Source of the DNA: Agaricus subrufescens
Taxonomy: Eukaryota > Basidiomycota > Agaricomycetes > Agaricales > Agaricaceae
NCBI GenBank assembly: GCA_029945375.1
Contig: CM057062.1
Location: 558,001-622,000 of the forward strand
Direction of reading: 5' to 3'
Length of the DNA: 64,000 nucleotides
In this document: positions 34,598 to 46,600 of the stretch, one piece after another
How positions within the stretch are numbered: the stretch's first letter is position 1
Layout of the letters: each line of letters begins with the position of its first letter
The notes under the pieces: model-generated
What the model saw: only the letters and a program-made list of their open reading frames with translations
What the model was told of the DNA's origin: nothing
Databases searched by the model: none
Program-made: the position numbers and the translations under genes

Positions 34598-37345
34598 TCA
34601 ACACATTTGCCACATCTTTACCGAATCACTGTCAAAAAAAAAAAGGGTAGGAAAGGAAATCAGACTTTATACACATCATGATAGAAAAAAAAATGATACA
34701 CTTACACGACAAGTGAACGTTGTTCAGGATCATCAGACCATGTTGGTTGCCATTGATCTCGCGCACTCCAAAAGTCCCGCATCGCAGCTAATAAAAGATG
34801 CGCGCGCGCAAACGCAAGTCAGTTCCCCATTCATTTCAATAAATTGTGTAAAAGGAGAGGGAGAAGGGGGAGAGGTGGTGGTAGAAGGAGATTAAAATTT
34901 GAGAATTGAAAGTTAAAGACTCACTAGTAGATCCATCAAGCCATGGTTTACCCCCGTTGCTATCTGGGAACCAGCCATTAGTCCCGCCAACAGCCACGTT
35001 CAAAATTAGATAGAACGCTAAAACCGATAAGCAAGGAAAACAAGGAAGATGAAGGGGGGGGGGAACAACGGCGTTAGTATAACTGATATTCCACCCCAAA
35101 AAGAATCAATAGAGAAAAGGACTCACGTTGATCAAAAGGCGCAGCTTTACTTGTCGCATTCCAAGGGTTCTCCAAAATCACGGCCTCAGATCCATTATGC
35201 GTAACCTTAGGAAACTCTCCTCTATCCCAAAACGACTCCTTTATTCGAAGATCCAACATGTGGTGCAATCTCGTATCGACATAAATGCGGCTAGATCAAG
35301 AACGAAACCGGTTTGTTAAATCGTCCAACGCGGAAATAAGCTGATGAACAAACTTACATGAAGTCCTCCGTCCATTCCAGGGCATAGGTGTGGAAGTCGT
35401 CTGCGTAACTTGTTCGACGTTGCGTCCACCAACCATACGTTTTCCATACACGGTTCAATGAAGCTGCCGGGCCCCAATTTAATGAACCGCGGACGTAGTT
35501 ACTCCCCCTTTTTTGGTAAAGAAACACCGACATTTAACATCATCCTTGTTACCATATAAAACATAAACACGAGTACTTACTGCATAGGATAGAGAATGCC
35601 ATTTCCACGAGATTCCATGATATCGATTTCACCTATGAACAAACAAGTAAAGTCAATATGATTAGTCCGACCGGGCCTGAATTTCATAAGAACGGTTGAT
35701 CTAAGAGTTCGGATGATGAACTCTAGCGAAGGTCCAGCAAACTTTGCGCCAAATGGTCGAAGATATGAAGTTGTGTGACTTCAGGAGATGAAGGGGGTGT
35801 GATGTCGGAGGAAATAGACGGCGAAACTCACCACTCAAAGGCCAAGTTCCATATTTGTTATCAAGCGGAAGCATCCAGATAGCAGGCCAAAGCTAAAACG
35901 AGTCACAAAAAAAAAGGCCGAGTTCATCAGAACCCTGTCATATAACGCACACTTCAAAATCACTAACCCAATCTCTGTGTAAAAGAAGAAGGGGTCATCA
36001 GAACAGCAACAACAACCGTCAAATTAAAACTGGACTGACCCCTGGGGAATTTTAGCTCTAACTTCAACTCGGCCATACTTGATATTAGCTGTCTTCCTTG
36101 TACTTATTCTGGCACTCTGTATAGGGTTTATAATCTGCCCGCTGGTGGCGTTGCTAACGGCAGAACAAGCTTTGTAGTATTTCTCCGCATCAAAGGGCTG
36201 GTCCTCTCCAATAGTACTATTGCCAATGATTTGGGGAGCCGTAGAGGTGTAACCGAGGCCTTGAGTGATATTGAACGTGCAGTCCGTGATGTTGAAGGTG
36301 TGCCCGTCAAGAAGAGCATCCATGCCAATAACGTCAGAGGTAAAAGTAGGAGTGAGGTAAAGACGTCCATTATGCACGTAGGAGTTATTGTCCGAATCCG
36401 TCGTCATCTCGAATTGCCCATTCCTGTCAGCACAATGCCTGTCAAACAAGGTACGAGAGAACCTGATAATTTACAAAACTCTTACCCAAAACCACTCATA
36501 TCTACTTCGCGGAAGAATTTACCATTTTCTCCAAACACGCCGTCCGCGGAGTCAAAGTTCTCGTCCATCACCAAACAGAGTTGGCCAGGTATAACGGAAG
36601 TATCGCGCCACGAAACGAAGCAGCGGGCAGCCCCAGCCGCGGCTCCCAGAAGCATCACGAAATAAGTCAAGAAGTATGAGATCCGAGCATATGGATCACG
36701 GGTAGAAACCCAAGGCTTTTCAATTGGTCCCTGCGCGGACAGCATTGTTGATTTTGGGCGATCCTTTTCAACTTTGGTTGAAGCGAGTGGAGGGGTGCTG
36801 TACATTGTCAAAGGACGTGATTTGGGAGATGCGAAACTCTCCCGTACGCGCCCGGTTGATGGACGGCTCGATGAGATATCTGCGTTACTCAGACGACCGG
36901 TGGACGGACGACTCGAGAAGAAATCCGCATTGCTCAGGCGACCCGTGGATGGACGGCTTGAGAAATCCACAGTGACCGGCGCATTACCATATAACGAATA
37001 TGAACCTCGTGAAAGGTCAGCGATACTCGTAGAGACAGAGTGCGTCACGCTGCGAGGTACAGAAAGAATCGAATCATTCGCGATATGAGAGCGTTGCATT
37101 TGGGGAAAGCTGGAAGGGGGATGGTGTTCAGGGGCATTTATACTATTCGAGCTGCCAGGCGGTGAAAATGGATTTTCATTAGTGCTGCGAGGGGTCGTAG
37201 GGGCAGAATCATCGGCCGAACGAGCGCTGGGGTCGGACTTCCCAGAGTTGTTCCTAGAGTGAGTGGGGAGATGAAAACTAGTGATAGTCAACTGAGGGGG
37301 GTCGAGCTCCTGGACGGAGTCGGAGGGGTTATGGGCCGTGGCCAT
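34598..37345 (-). CDS. SKN1: GH16 SKN1/KRE6-type beta-glucan synthesis protein
   Basis: Type II membrane glycoside hydrolase/transglycosidase-like protein needed in fungi for cell-wall beta-1,6-glucan. Exon 1 starts at 37345. It codes a Ser/Pro-rich cytosolic tail with three SSRPSTGR repeats (about residues 129-166), then a transmembrane helix (about 222-241, ISYFLTYFVMLLGAAAGAA) and the luminal start VMDENFDSAD. Later exons give NGQFEMTTDSDNNSYVHNGR, ISTRKTANIKYGRVEVRAKI and the catalytic E-x-D-x-x-E as GEIDIMES. They continue with YALEWTEDF, FYLILNVAVGGTNGWFPDS and AMRDFWSARDQW. The last exon ends RSLVVDSVKMWQMC at 34598; without the final intron the frame would stop early at 34710. Start-to-start distance to the divergent GT2 gene is 1.4 kb. 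Confidence 0.92.
36845..36970 (-). repeat. Three tandem repeats within the GH16 N-terminus
   Basis: About 45 bp unit coding SSRPSTGRLSNADF, present twice fully and once as SSRPSTGRVRESF. It lies in the cytosolic tail ahead of the transmembrane helix. Confidence 0.75.
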
Positions 37346-38724
37346 CGTCTTGACCTGGAAGGTAAAGTCGACAGCAGGAAGATGGAGGGGGGATTATAAA
37401 ACGGAGGAAACAAGGATCGAGCATCATTTCTGCCCTAAGACCGGAGGAAGGCTGTCCAACAAATGTACCTCGAGGTGGAATGTTGAGGCATCGGTGGGAA
37501 AGAAAGCTTCCGAGGCGAGATCTGGGTCAGGGGTCCAAACTGGAAAATCGGCTCCTTGACGGTGGCCCTTGTGCGCCCCAATAGTAATGATATCGTGCTG
37601 CCTCTGTTATGATCATCATATCCTGCAAAATACTTTCTGCGAGCATCTGGCCCCTTGTTCCTAGATAACAAGCTTCCGCTCGTTGATATTGGCCGGACAT
37701 AGAGTTTTGAATGCCAGCGGAGCATAAATATAACCTTGAGCCTGGCGGGCACAATGATGTTCCTGTGCGTGTGCTGGTTGTTTCCCAGGGCACGGAAAAA
37801 GAACCGCCACATGTCAAACCAACTGATCTCGAGCAGAAAACATTTGCAATGCCGGCGCCAGGTCCGCTGCAGCCGTGCCTCGATTCCATTACTGGTAAAT
37901 ACTCAGGTACTCATCTCGAGTCAGGACCCAGAAGATACCCGTAATATGCAGGTTAGACCACACGCTTAGAACAATCAAAGAACAATGAATTCAGTTGCAG
38001 GAAGTATCTATCACCGCGCTAACGTTCAAGAATCTGACAGTGATGGACAAGAGACTAGGATCGTAATGATATGCCTGACACGCGTTACTCGAACGTTTGT
38101 GGGACAATGCACAAGGAGACACTGGGCGCCTGAAAAGTATGGTTGCACAACGAGGAGGACGGGCTGCCTGCTTTCATGCAAGGTTCAGCCACCGAGGGCA
38201 ATGTCCGCGAGATAGCTCATCTATCAATCGTCGATGATCATCTTTTTCGTCTATCGCCCTTGTCTCACCGATATTTCGAGGGGCTTCTCAATCTACACGC
38301 CCCTTATGTTCCCGCGCGGACACCCCTCATCCTCCGATCAGGGAGTGGGTGGAATGCGGATCCGCCTGACAGCGACATCGAGCATCGCGCACGATGAACT
38401 CATTGCGCAGGCAGAGCGCTACTAGAGCCAGCTTACACCCAGCCATCGGCATGTCACCCCGGCCAGGGCCCGATTTCTGTGTTCTGTCATATCTCCGCAA
38501 TGACCGGTCGGCAAGATAGCAAATGATGCAGCCATAATTGGCATTCGATGTACTGGATTGGCTTTTTCATCATGATAGTCCTCGACATTCCCACCTGCTG
38601 AGTTCCTCCGCCGAAAAGTCCCTTTTAAGCTCCCGGTCGTAATTTCGCGTCTTCTGTCTCGGCAACAGGTTCTCGCTATCTTTACCTTACTCTCCCCCCC
38701 TTCCCTCCTCCCCGACTAATCGCG
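37346..38724. promoter_or_regulatory. Divergent promoter region, GH16 / GT2
   Basis: 1.38 kb between two divergent cell-surface genes. Pyrimidine-rich tract TTACTCTCCCCCCCTTCCCT lies just upstream of the GT2 ATG (about 38688-38707), typical of fungal core promoters. Open frames here on both strands look random. Confidence 0.45.
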
Positions 38725-41700
38725 ATGGACTACGACTCGTACGACGCCATCCTCCACTTTATCTTCCGCTCCGTACGTTACTTTGCGTCTCCAACGAAGG
38801 GCTTCTATCCTTACTCTATTTTTCTCTCCAGACGCAAGGTGACGCCTGGTTCAAGCCCTCAGAGGAGAATGTTTCCGCAGGTGTCTGCATACGGCTCGAC
38901 CCTGGCCAGTTCCGCGTCTTCCCCTACGAAAATCCTTTCCTCGCCCCTTTCGAGTCTGCTGTCCGTGGTCTCAATCCCCTCGTGGCTGTCAAAGTGAGAA
39001 GCGCAGCCGTTCATTCCGCGCTAGCCACCATGTAAGCACGCCTGTCAATGGCATTTTCCAGAACATGTCTCAGTTTTCTCTATAGTACGGATGATGCCTC
39101 CGCTATATATGTCGATACAGACACTCGGATTCAAGTACTGAATTCCATCGGAGACCTACCAAATGCCGACAAGGAACAGTGTGGTGCTTTTATCGTGAGT
39201 CGTGCCTTTGTAATTTTCTCTGCACTAATAAAAGTTTAATTGTCCATATAGAGAGATGAGCGTGTCCTCGTAGTGTGGTCGGACGAGCTCGATCAAATCA
39301 TTCCCCTTTGCCGCGAGTTTAATTCCAAGCTGATGACATATATCTGGAGTTCGAGACCACTTTCTCACTCCGTATCTCCTTCAATTGTTACTTCTGTCAC
39401 TCCTTCAACAACCACATCCAAGCTCAACCTTACCGAAAAATACGCCTCTCCTCCGGAAATCCCCCTCACCAATGCCGTGGCTCTTCCCTCTTCTCGAACA
39501 GAGAAGGAGAACGCAAAGAAGTCGAAACCGTGGAAAATTTTTGGTTGGAGTTGGACCACGTCAAGAACCGAGGATGCCGACGTCGAAAAGGGTCCGAGCA
39601 CACCAGCTGCGCGCCCAATCCGGTTGCTTGCCCCATTTTATGGTGGTATTGGGGCCGGTCTCGCCATTTGTGAGTGTCTTAAGCCCATACAAAAAAAACA
39701 TTCGCAAATCCTTTCTTACAGTCTTCACCGCGAGTGGACTCTCCATGCTTCTGACCGAAGTCAAACTTGATCATGACTACACACGTTTTGCACTCCTGGC
39801 AGCATCCCCCTTCTTAGCTTGCGTCTCACTCGTGAGTTGACATTTCTCTCAAATGAATCTTCCCAAAAGTCTTATTTCTTACTTCATCCAAGTTCTTCGC
39901 AAATCAAATTGTAGCAAACGTTTCCATGTTGTGCGTCCTTCTGAGTTCTTTTACCACTGTCTAATTACGTTACTAAATCGCTTGCCACGTCGTAGGATTG
40001 GACCGGTGGCGCAATACCATGAAAATTCTCGATATTACTCCGCGCAGAAACCAGCCAGGAACCCGGATGTTGATTCACGTTTGCCACACATTACGATTGA
40101 GATGCCTGTGTACAAAGAAAGTTTGGAGGATACCATGTATGTCAACATCCCGTCTTCCAAATCCTGTCTGACTCTCATCAAACTGTGATTTAGATCGCAC
40201 TCCGTTATGCATCTCAAGAAGGCTATGCAGACATACGCTCGTCAAGGAGGTTCATCTTCGATTTTTGTTCATGATGATGGTCTTCAGATTATCAGCGAGG
40301 AGGAACGACAGAAGCGTATCGAGTTTTATTCCGACCATGGTATTGGTTGGGTAGCAAGACCCCCGCATAGTAGCGATCAAACTGGTTTCAAACGGGCAGG
40401 AAGGTTCAAGAAAGCCTCTAATATGAATTTCGGTCTTCAGGTGAGCAAGCGCCACTCATTTTTTGTAAAAAAAAGGGGGTTCTAAACACAAAAATTTAAA
40501 TTGGCATTAGTTATCGCTTTTGATGGAGAAGCATATACTTACACTCGAGGCATCTGAGAAATCAGATAATGATAACTTTACGAGTTTGGAGGAAAAGGCG
40601 TTAGGTTTAGCTATTGAAGAGATGTATGAAAAGGCAGGGAGAAGATGGAAGCCTTGGGCGAGTAATGCGCGTGCCCTTCGGGTTGGTGATATCATCTTGC
40701 TCGTCGATTCCGATACTGTGGTCCCCGAGGTATGCCAATCAAACCTTTAAACTTAAACATTCTGAGTATACTGACGTTCTTTTCTTCTTCAACTAAGGAC
40801 TGTCTCCGAGATGCTGCACGAGAAATGGCGGAATGTCCTGAGGTTGGAATTATTCAACACGAGTCTGGTACGGTTCATATCTCTGTGAGAATCAAGAAGG
40901 CCATAACACTAAACAACGATGCATACCTATAGACGTCATGCAAGTCGCTTTTCATTATTTCGAGAATGGTATCGCCCACTTTACTCGTCGAATCAACAAG
41001 TGCATCTCGCTTTCATGTTCCAACGGAGAAATTGCTCCTTTCGTCGGTCATAATGCCTTTCTTCGATGGTCCGCTCTCCAGGAGGCAGCGTTTGTTGATA
41101 CCGATGGTGTGTCGAAGATTTGGTCCGAGAGCAACGTGTCGGAGGATTTCGATATGGCTTTACGGCTTCAGGTGAGCAGTCCAACGAGGTCTTCACGTGA
41201 CATGAATATTGATGCGAGTGGGGCGTAGTTGAAAGGGTACATCATTCGATGGGCGACTTATTCAAACGGCGACTTCAAGGAGGGTGTATCATTGACAGTC
41301 GACGACGAATTAAACCGATGGCAAAAATACGCATATGGTGAATCCGTTTTTCGTTTGTCGGCTCTGTGTCGTGTACTCAAGTTTTTATTTACAAGGTTGC
41401 AACGAGCTCATTTTCAATCCTCTCAAGGATTGGTGGCGATTCGGACCCATCAATAAACAACTCCGAGTCTTCCTTTGGTCAGGCGCACCTGTGCATTACA
41501 AACTCAGTATGTTGGCGTATATGTTCTCGTATTATGGTCTGGCCGCCGCCGCCTTCCTCTCGGTCATCAATTACTTCCTACTCGGATTTTCATACGAAAT
41601 TGATGGGTTTTACCTTAAGAGTTTCGAAATTTGGCTTGCTTGTATAGTCGTATTTCCGGCTGCTGGAAATCTTGGGCTTACATTATTTGAGTATCGTACC

Positions 41701-42262
41701 GGGCAACGTGATTTGGCGTCGTCGTTCATTGAAAACGTTATGTGGATTCCGTTCTTGTGAGTACAACACCACAACTCTCATGCTTTCCTCTTATGTATCT
41801 CACCTCTCGACTAGCTTCTTCTTCTTTTCAGGGTTAAGCTTCCATCTATCAACTGCCTTGCTCGCACACATGTTTTCATACAACATTACTTGGGGTGCTA
41901 CAGCGAAAGAAGTCGAACGTTCTAATTTTTGGGTAGAAGTTCCGAAGATTTTGAAACGATATTGGCTGGTATTCCTTATTTCTTTTGCGCTTATCGCTGG
42001 GATGATTATTCTCTCTACACCTCTTGTTCCGCCGGGATGGCAGATTAACGGTGAAGCTTGGGCTGTGGTTCTCCCTCTCTGGTATGTGGTTCTTCTGCGC
42101 GTGTGAATGTGTCTCTGGAGTCTAACGTTTGATCTAGTATTACAGCTGGTGGACATATTCTTTTCCCTGTGAGTTAATATAACAACTTCAAATTCGACAT
42201 TCAGATTCTAAATTCTTTAATAGATCATACTAAATCCTTGGCTTATGATATTCTCCTTCTGA
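38725..42262 (+). CDS. Glycosyltransferase family 2, multi-pass membrane enzyme
   Basis: Processive-type GT2 enzyme that probably makes a surface glycan. Exon 1 starts MDYDSYDAILHFIFRS; an N-terminal region (GQFRVFPYENPFLAPFESAV) is followed by two membrane segments at about 39640-39930. The catalytic domain reads HITIEMPVYKESLEDT, SSSIFVHDDGLQIISEEE, and GDIILLVDSDTVVPED with the metal-binding D-x-D. It then has the acceptor-side SNVSEDFDMALRLQ and DDELNRWQKYAYG, the RW motif near the membrane gate. Four or five C-terminal helices follow (from MLAYMFSYYGLAAAAFLSVI to FPIILNPWLMIFSF). Known relatives (filamentous-fungus GT2) support hyphal surface growth; transfer of that role here is inference. 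After the TGA at 42260 the frame continues with hydrophobic residues (NFFIFYVYALTFPLHIF), so the true C-terminus may be longer. Confidence 0.9.
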
Positions 42263-43689
42263 AACTTCTTCATCTTCTATGTATATGCACTCACGTTTCC
42301 TCTTCACATTTTCGGGTATCACAGTCGTTTTTCTTAACTGTTAGCCATTCTTTCGGTTTACCCCTCTACTTCACAAAGTTCCCATGGAACGAGGGGTCGG
42401 ATTTCTACATTACATTACACTTGGACAAGCTCTCGGACATCGATCACCATTTTATTATTCTTCTCGTGTTTCGTGACTGGACATTCAAAAGAGTGGCTGC
42501 TGTTCATCATTTTCACATCTTCATCAACTTATATCCGATCGTTGTCCTTCCATAGCTAAGGCGACACAAAAAATGTTCATATCATTTTGTTTGAAACATT
42601 TTTTCTTAATTTATTCTATTCTGTACATCATTCAAAAATCATTTGCTTATTTAATCACTTCCAAGACGGCATTCTATGTACCTACATACTATTAATATCT
42701 TTTATGTTTCTCGAACATTGTCTTAGCATGTGCAATGTGATGTGTGTCAGTTAGATCTTATTAATCTCCCCCCTATCATATGTATGCTCATGAGATGAGG
42801 AACTAACTCCCTTTGAGCTATTCACTCTCTACTACTGTAACCGAATTGCCAACCTCATGCCATACATGTGTCAGGACAAGAAAAACAACACGATTCGTCC
42901 AGAAGTGGAATGCCCGTTTCTGATGATGACGATCGAGAAACTTTATATATATACAGCAAACGTTCGAGCTGTTAATAGTGTAAACAACAGCCATATTATA
43001 ACTCGGATGCGCTCTTCTCGCATCACTTGTCATATAAAGCCCAAAAAAACAACATAAGGTAATTAAAAAAAACAAAGAGAAGAAGTCTACTTACATATAA
43101 AGTTACGTAGCTGTATGATGTCTAAATCGGATGCTATGCGTGCCGTTAATTTATCTAGACTGTTAAATGTTAGTGCGGAGTTTATTCCCGTTCCTGGGAA
43201 CTTGAAATTCTAACAATAGAGCGAAAGGGGCTGGACCAATGGACCAACAACATTGCATTACATTGTCATTGAGTTGTCATTGATCGACATTTGATAGGGA
43301 CACCAGTGGTAATTTAAACGGAGTCAATAATAACAAAAAAAACTTTGACTCTGTCTTTCAAATAAAGCCTTATTTCACATCGGGCATGGGCATGATACTG
43401 TCTAATATGCAGCAAATTTTATTACATATTTCGATAAACAACGGCATTCTTCTTGACACTTTATTTTGTTCAACAATCACAAAGATAAAAAACAATAAAC
43501 ACCGGAACAGCTTATATAAACAATAAAAAATCATAGTGACGGAGATGTCCCATGGGTATAAAAATTTCTACACGAGAATCGAAGGTTTTTGACAAGGTTA
43601 AAAAAAGAGTGTGTGAGGGTCTCGAGCAGAAAAAAAAAGAGCGACGGATAAGAATAAAAAAGCCAGAATAACAGAGTGTGTGAGGGGAT
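42263..43689. other. Convergent 3' region, AT-rich
   Basis: 1.4 kb between the stops of the GT2 and copper radical oxidase genes. AT-rich, short frames only, many A or T runs. No RNA gene or mobile element motif seen. Confidence 0.45.
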
Positions 43690-46600
43690 TTAGATACCAG
43701 GGAGCGTGAAGCCGGGTTTATTTGGCCAATTCCCAAGTTCAGAAGGATCCCCACCAATACGAACCCAAATTCCAGATGAAGGTGTAGGACCATCCAAAAC
43801 GAAGAGCATCATCCAACCCGGAGGGGTCACACCGGCATTAGGAGGTGCAGTAATAGTGCAACTCGTACCACTGCAAGAGAACTCGGGGAAAATAGTTCGA
43901 GCACCCATCTGGTTTCCATGTGTACTCGAAGATGCTAGAAAGAATGATACGTCAACACGGATATCATTCAGCTGTCACGTCAACTAAGCTCACCTCCGAT
44001 CAGTGAAAAGCGGATTCCCGACATCTGTCCTTGGAACAAGTGAATATTGTTGACGGTGTATTGACCGCCGTAAGACCAATCATCCTCAGGAACATTGAAA
44101 GTAGGTTGCTTAAGGCCTGTGGCGAGATAAGGTGGCACATAAACCTTTCATCGAATGAGCACCAGAAACAGTTACATCTATTTAAAAAACATACCTCAAC
44201 ACGGAACTCCTCGGGGTACTTGACGGTTCCATTATCAAACTTAGTCTGGGGATCAGATCCCGAGACAAGGACACGTCCATCAGGTAACAGAATTGCCTCA
44301 GAATGGTACATGCGTGCCACGATCGTGTTGTTGAGGATCGACATACGTTGGTTGCGAGGAAGGGTGGGATCGTACAATACTGCGTTGAAATTGGGGTCGT
44401 TTGCCAAACCGAATCCGGCAACACCCTCGTGAGCACCGTTCAAGATCAAATATGTGCCATCTGGGAGTCCAACCATGCATACGAGCACACGCTTCGAAGG
44501 CTGCAATACGTTAATTAATATCATAGACACCCCATAAGGTGAGGTATACTTACCATGCGTTCAAGAACCCATTTAGGTTCCTCGGCCTCGGGTTGAATGG
44601 AGACACAATTATCATTGACCTCAGCCGGTCCGGCAGTTGAACCACCACAAACAAGAATTTCGAGAGGTTCCGTATAAGGAGCATGCTGGGGTAGAGGCAT
44701 AGCGGCACCTTCCAAAGGATATGTACGACCAGCAAGGAAGTTATTGACGTTTCCTGGCATATTAGGGAGTTCCTTGATGGTGTTGAATGTCGCAGGTTCC
44801 AAAATGCGAGCCTCATTCCAGTATCCTAGGATAGCGTGAATAAATCCATTAAAACCTCACCAAAAAAAGCGTAACGTACCAACGAAGATGTTCTGGCTGG
44901 GAAGGATGATAACGAATGGATACAAGTTGTTAGGATCGGTTCTCGCAAGCCAAGGCAGATCAACAACAGTGTCTCCACCCTCAGGTTTAGGCAAGACTTC
45001 GAGATTAGGCTGAGGCTTGTCGTTACTGCCGATCTCTCCTCCAATAACGAGGACAGAACCATTAGAAAGGACAGCAGCGCTAGGATACCAACGACCTCTC
45101 TGAATTCACTGCATCAATACGGCAATCCCGTAGATAAGGGTGGCGAAAGACACGTACCTGGAGACTAAGTTCATCATAATCTTCTTCCCAATCTCCAGTC
45201 GAGTTGGTTCCGAGTACACCATTAGGAATGAAGAGACGGACACCCCAAGTCGAATCGCCAGACCATCCACCAACATTAAGTTGCCTTCCAACCTTATCTG
45301 GTAATACAACACTTCCGGAACAGAATACATCGGTCTTTACACCGTTCAATTCACGCCACGCCTTTGAGAAGTCATCCGACAAACTGGGATCAAGCTCGAA
45401 TGCGCCGGTGGTGTTGGGGAAACTGATAATGATTTGTTTATAAAACGGTCAACGCATGTGAGTGAGCGGGAAATCTTACCCTGTACCGTGCTTCTCGAGG
45501 AAAGTAACCTTGTAGTTGGTACCGACAGTAGCGATCAAGGGAACGATGACACTACGACAAACCCTTAAGTATCACTTTTCAAATACGAAGAAAAGGGTCC
45601 ACGCTTACCCAGGAACTGTAATCACAGGGTCATATACAATCAGAAACCAAAGAATCACCGCATTTGAATTGATGAACACTCACTATAAAACTGACAAAAT
45701 TTTATGAATCAGCGTCACACTCAACAGCCCCAAAATCAATACAAACGACTCACCTCATACCAGCCAGTAACCTCGGGTGTATGCCAAACATTAAGATCAC
45801 CTTGCCATGTATAATAGTTCAGGCGGGCACCACCTCCACACAAATGTGCTGGGTCACCGGGACAAGGAAGATTACAATCAGCTTCATCACCGATAACGCC
45901 ATTAACGCTGGTGACGTCGGTTATATCACCACAGACTATATTTCATCCCAAGTGAGCACGACGAAAACAATTTTTGAGAAGAATATGAGAAACGTACAAC
46001 ATTGAATCCCGAACTGGAAAAAGAAATCACATTATAAGCCTTCAAGATGACACCAATTTAACAAAATCAAACTCACTTCAACACCGGCAGCAGGATATCC
46101 GAACGCTGCACATTGTTCCATACAAGCAGTCGCAGAATTATTAGTCGGCCATTGTATTTCCCAAGGTAAAATCCGTCCACCATCCACCTCACTATTAATC
46201 GAATTTAAAACTCCTAGTCGGCAGTGACGCTAAAAAAAACTTACTGCAAACAACCTGCATAAGTGAAATTGCCAGGCAAGTTGTCCTTTTGCGGAGTCGG
46301 AACAGGGAAGACAGTCACATCGCCTTTACTGTAAACGGAAGTGCGAGAGGGACCACCGCAAGCCTCGCTAAAGATATCGATGAGGAAAAGTTGTAGATGA
46401 TAATTGACCTATTGAAAGAGAAACGTACGTAGAGTTTCCACCACAGCCCATATTGCAGCTTGATTCATCCGCTACGACAGGGCCGGCGGCAAGATTGGGA
46501 CCACAGACTATAACCAGTATATGAGTGGACTATATATATCCCGTCTTGTAATAGAACCTACAGCATTGCGCTAAAAAAGTCGTCAAAAAAGATGAACTCC

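Noticed and set aside
36231..36665. 144-codon plus-strand frame inside the GH16 gene
   Set aside because: Antisense shadow of a confidently assigned gene.
37435..37889. Overlapping minus-strand frames (125 and 120 codons) upstream of the GH16 gene
   Set aside because: They overlap each other in different frames within a promoter region and show no motif.
42238..42555. 105-codon plus-strand open frame after the GT2 gene
   Set aside because: It overlaps the GT2 end in another frame, lacks a proper ATG context and has no family features.
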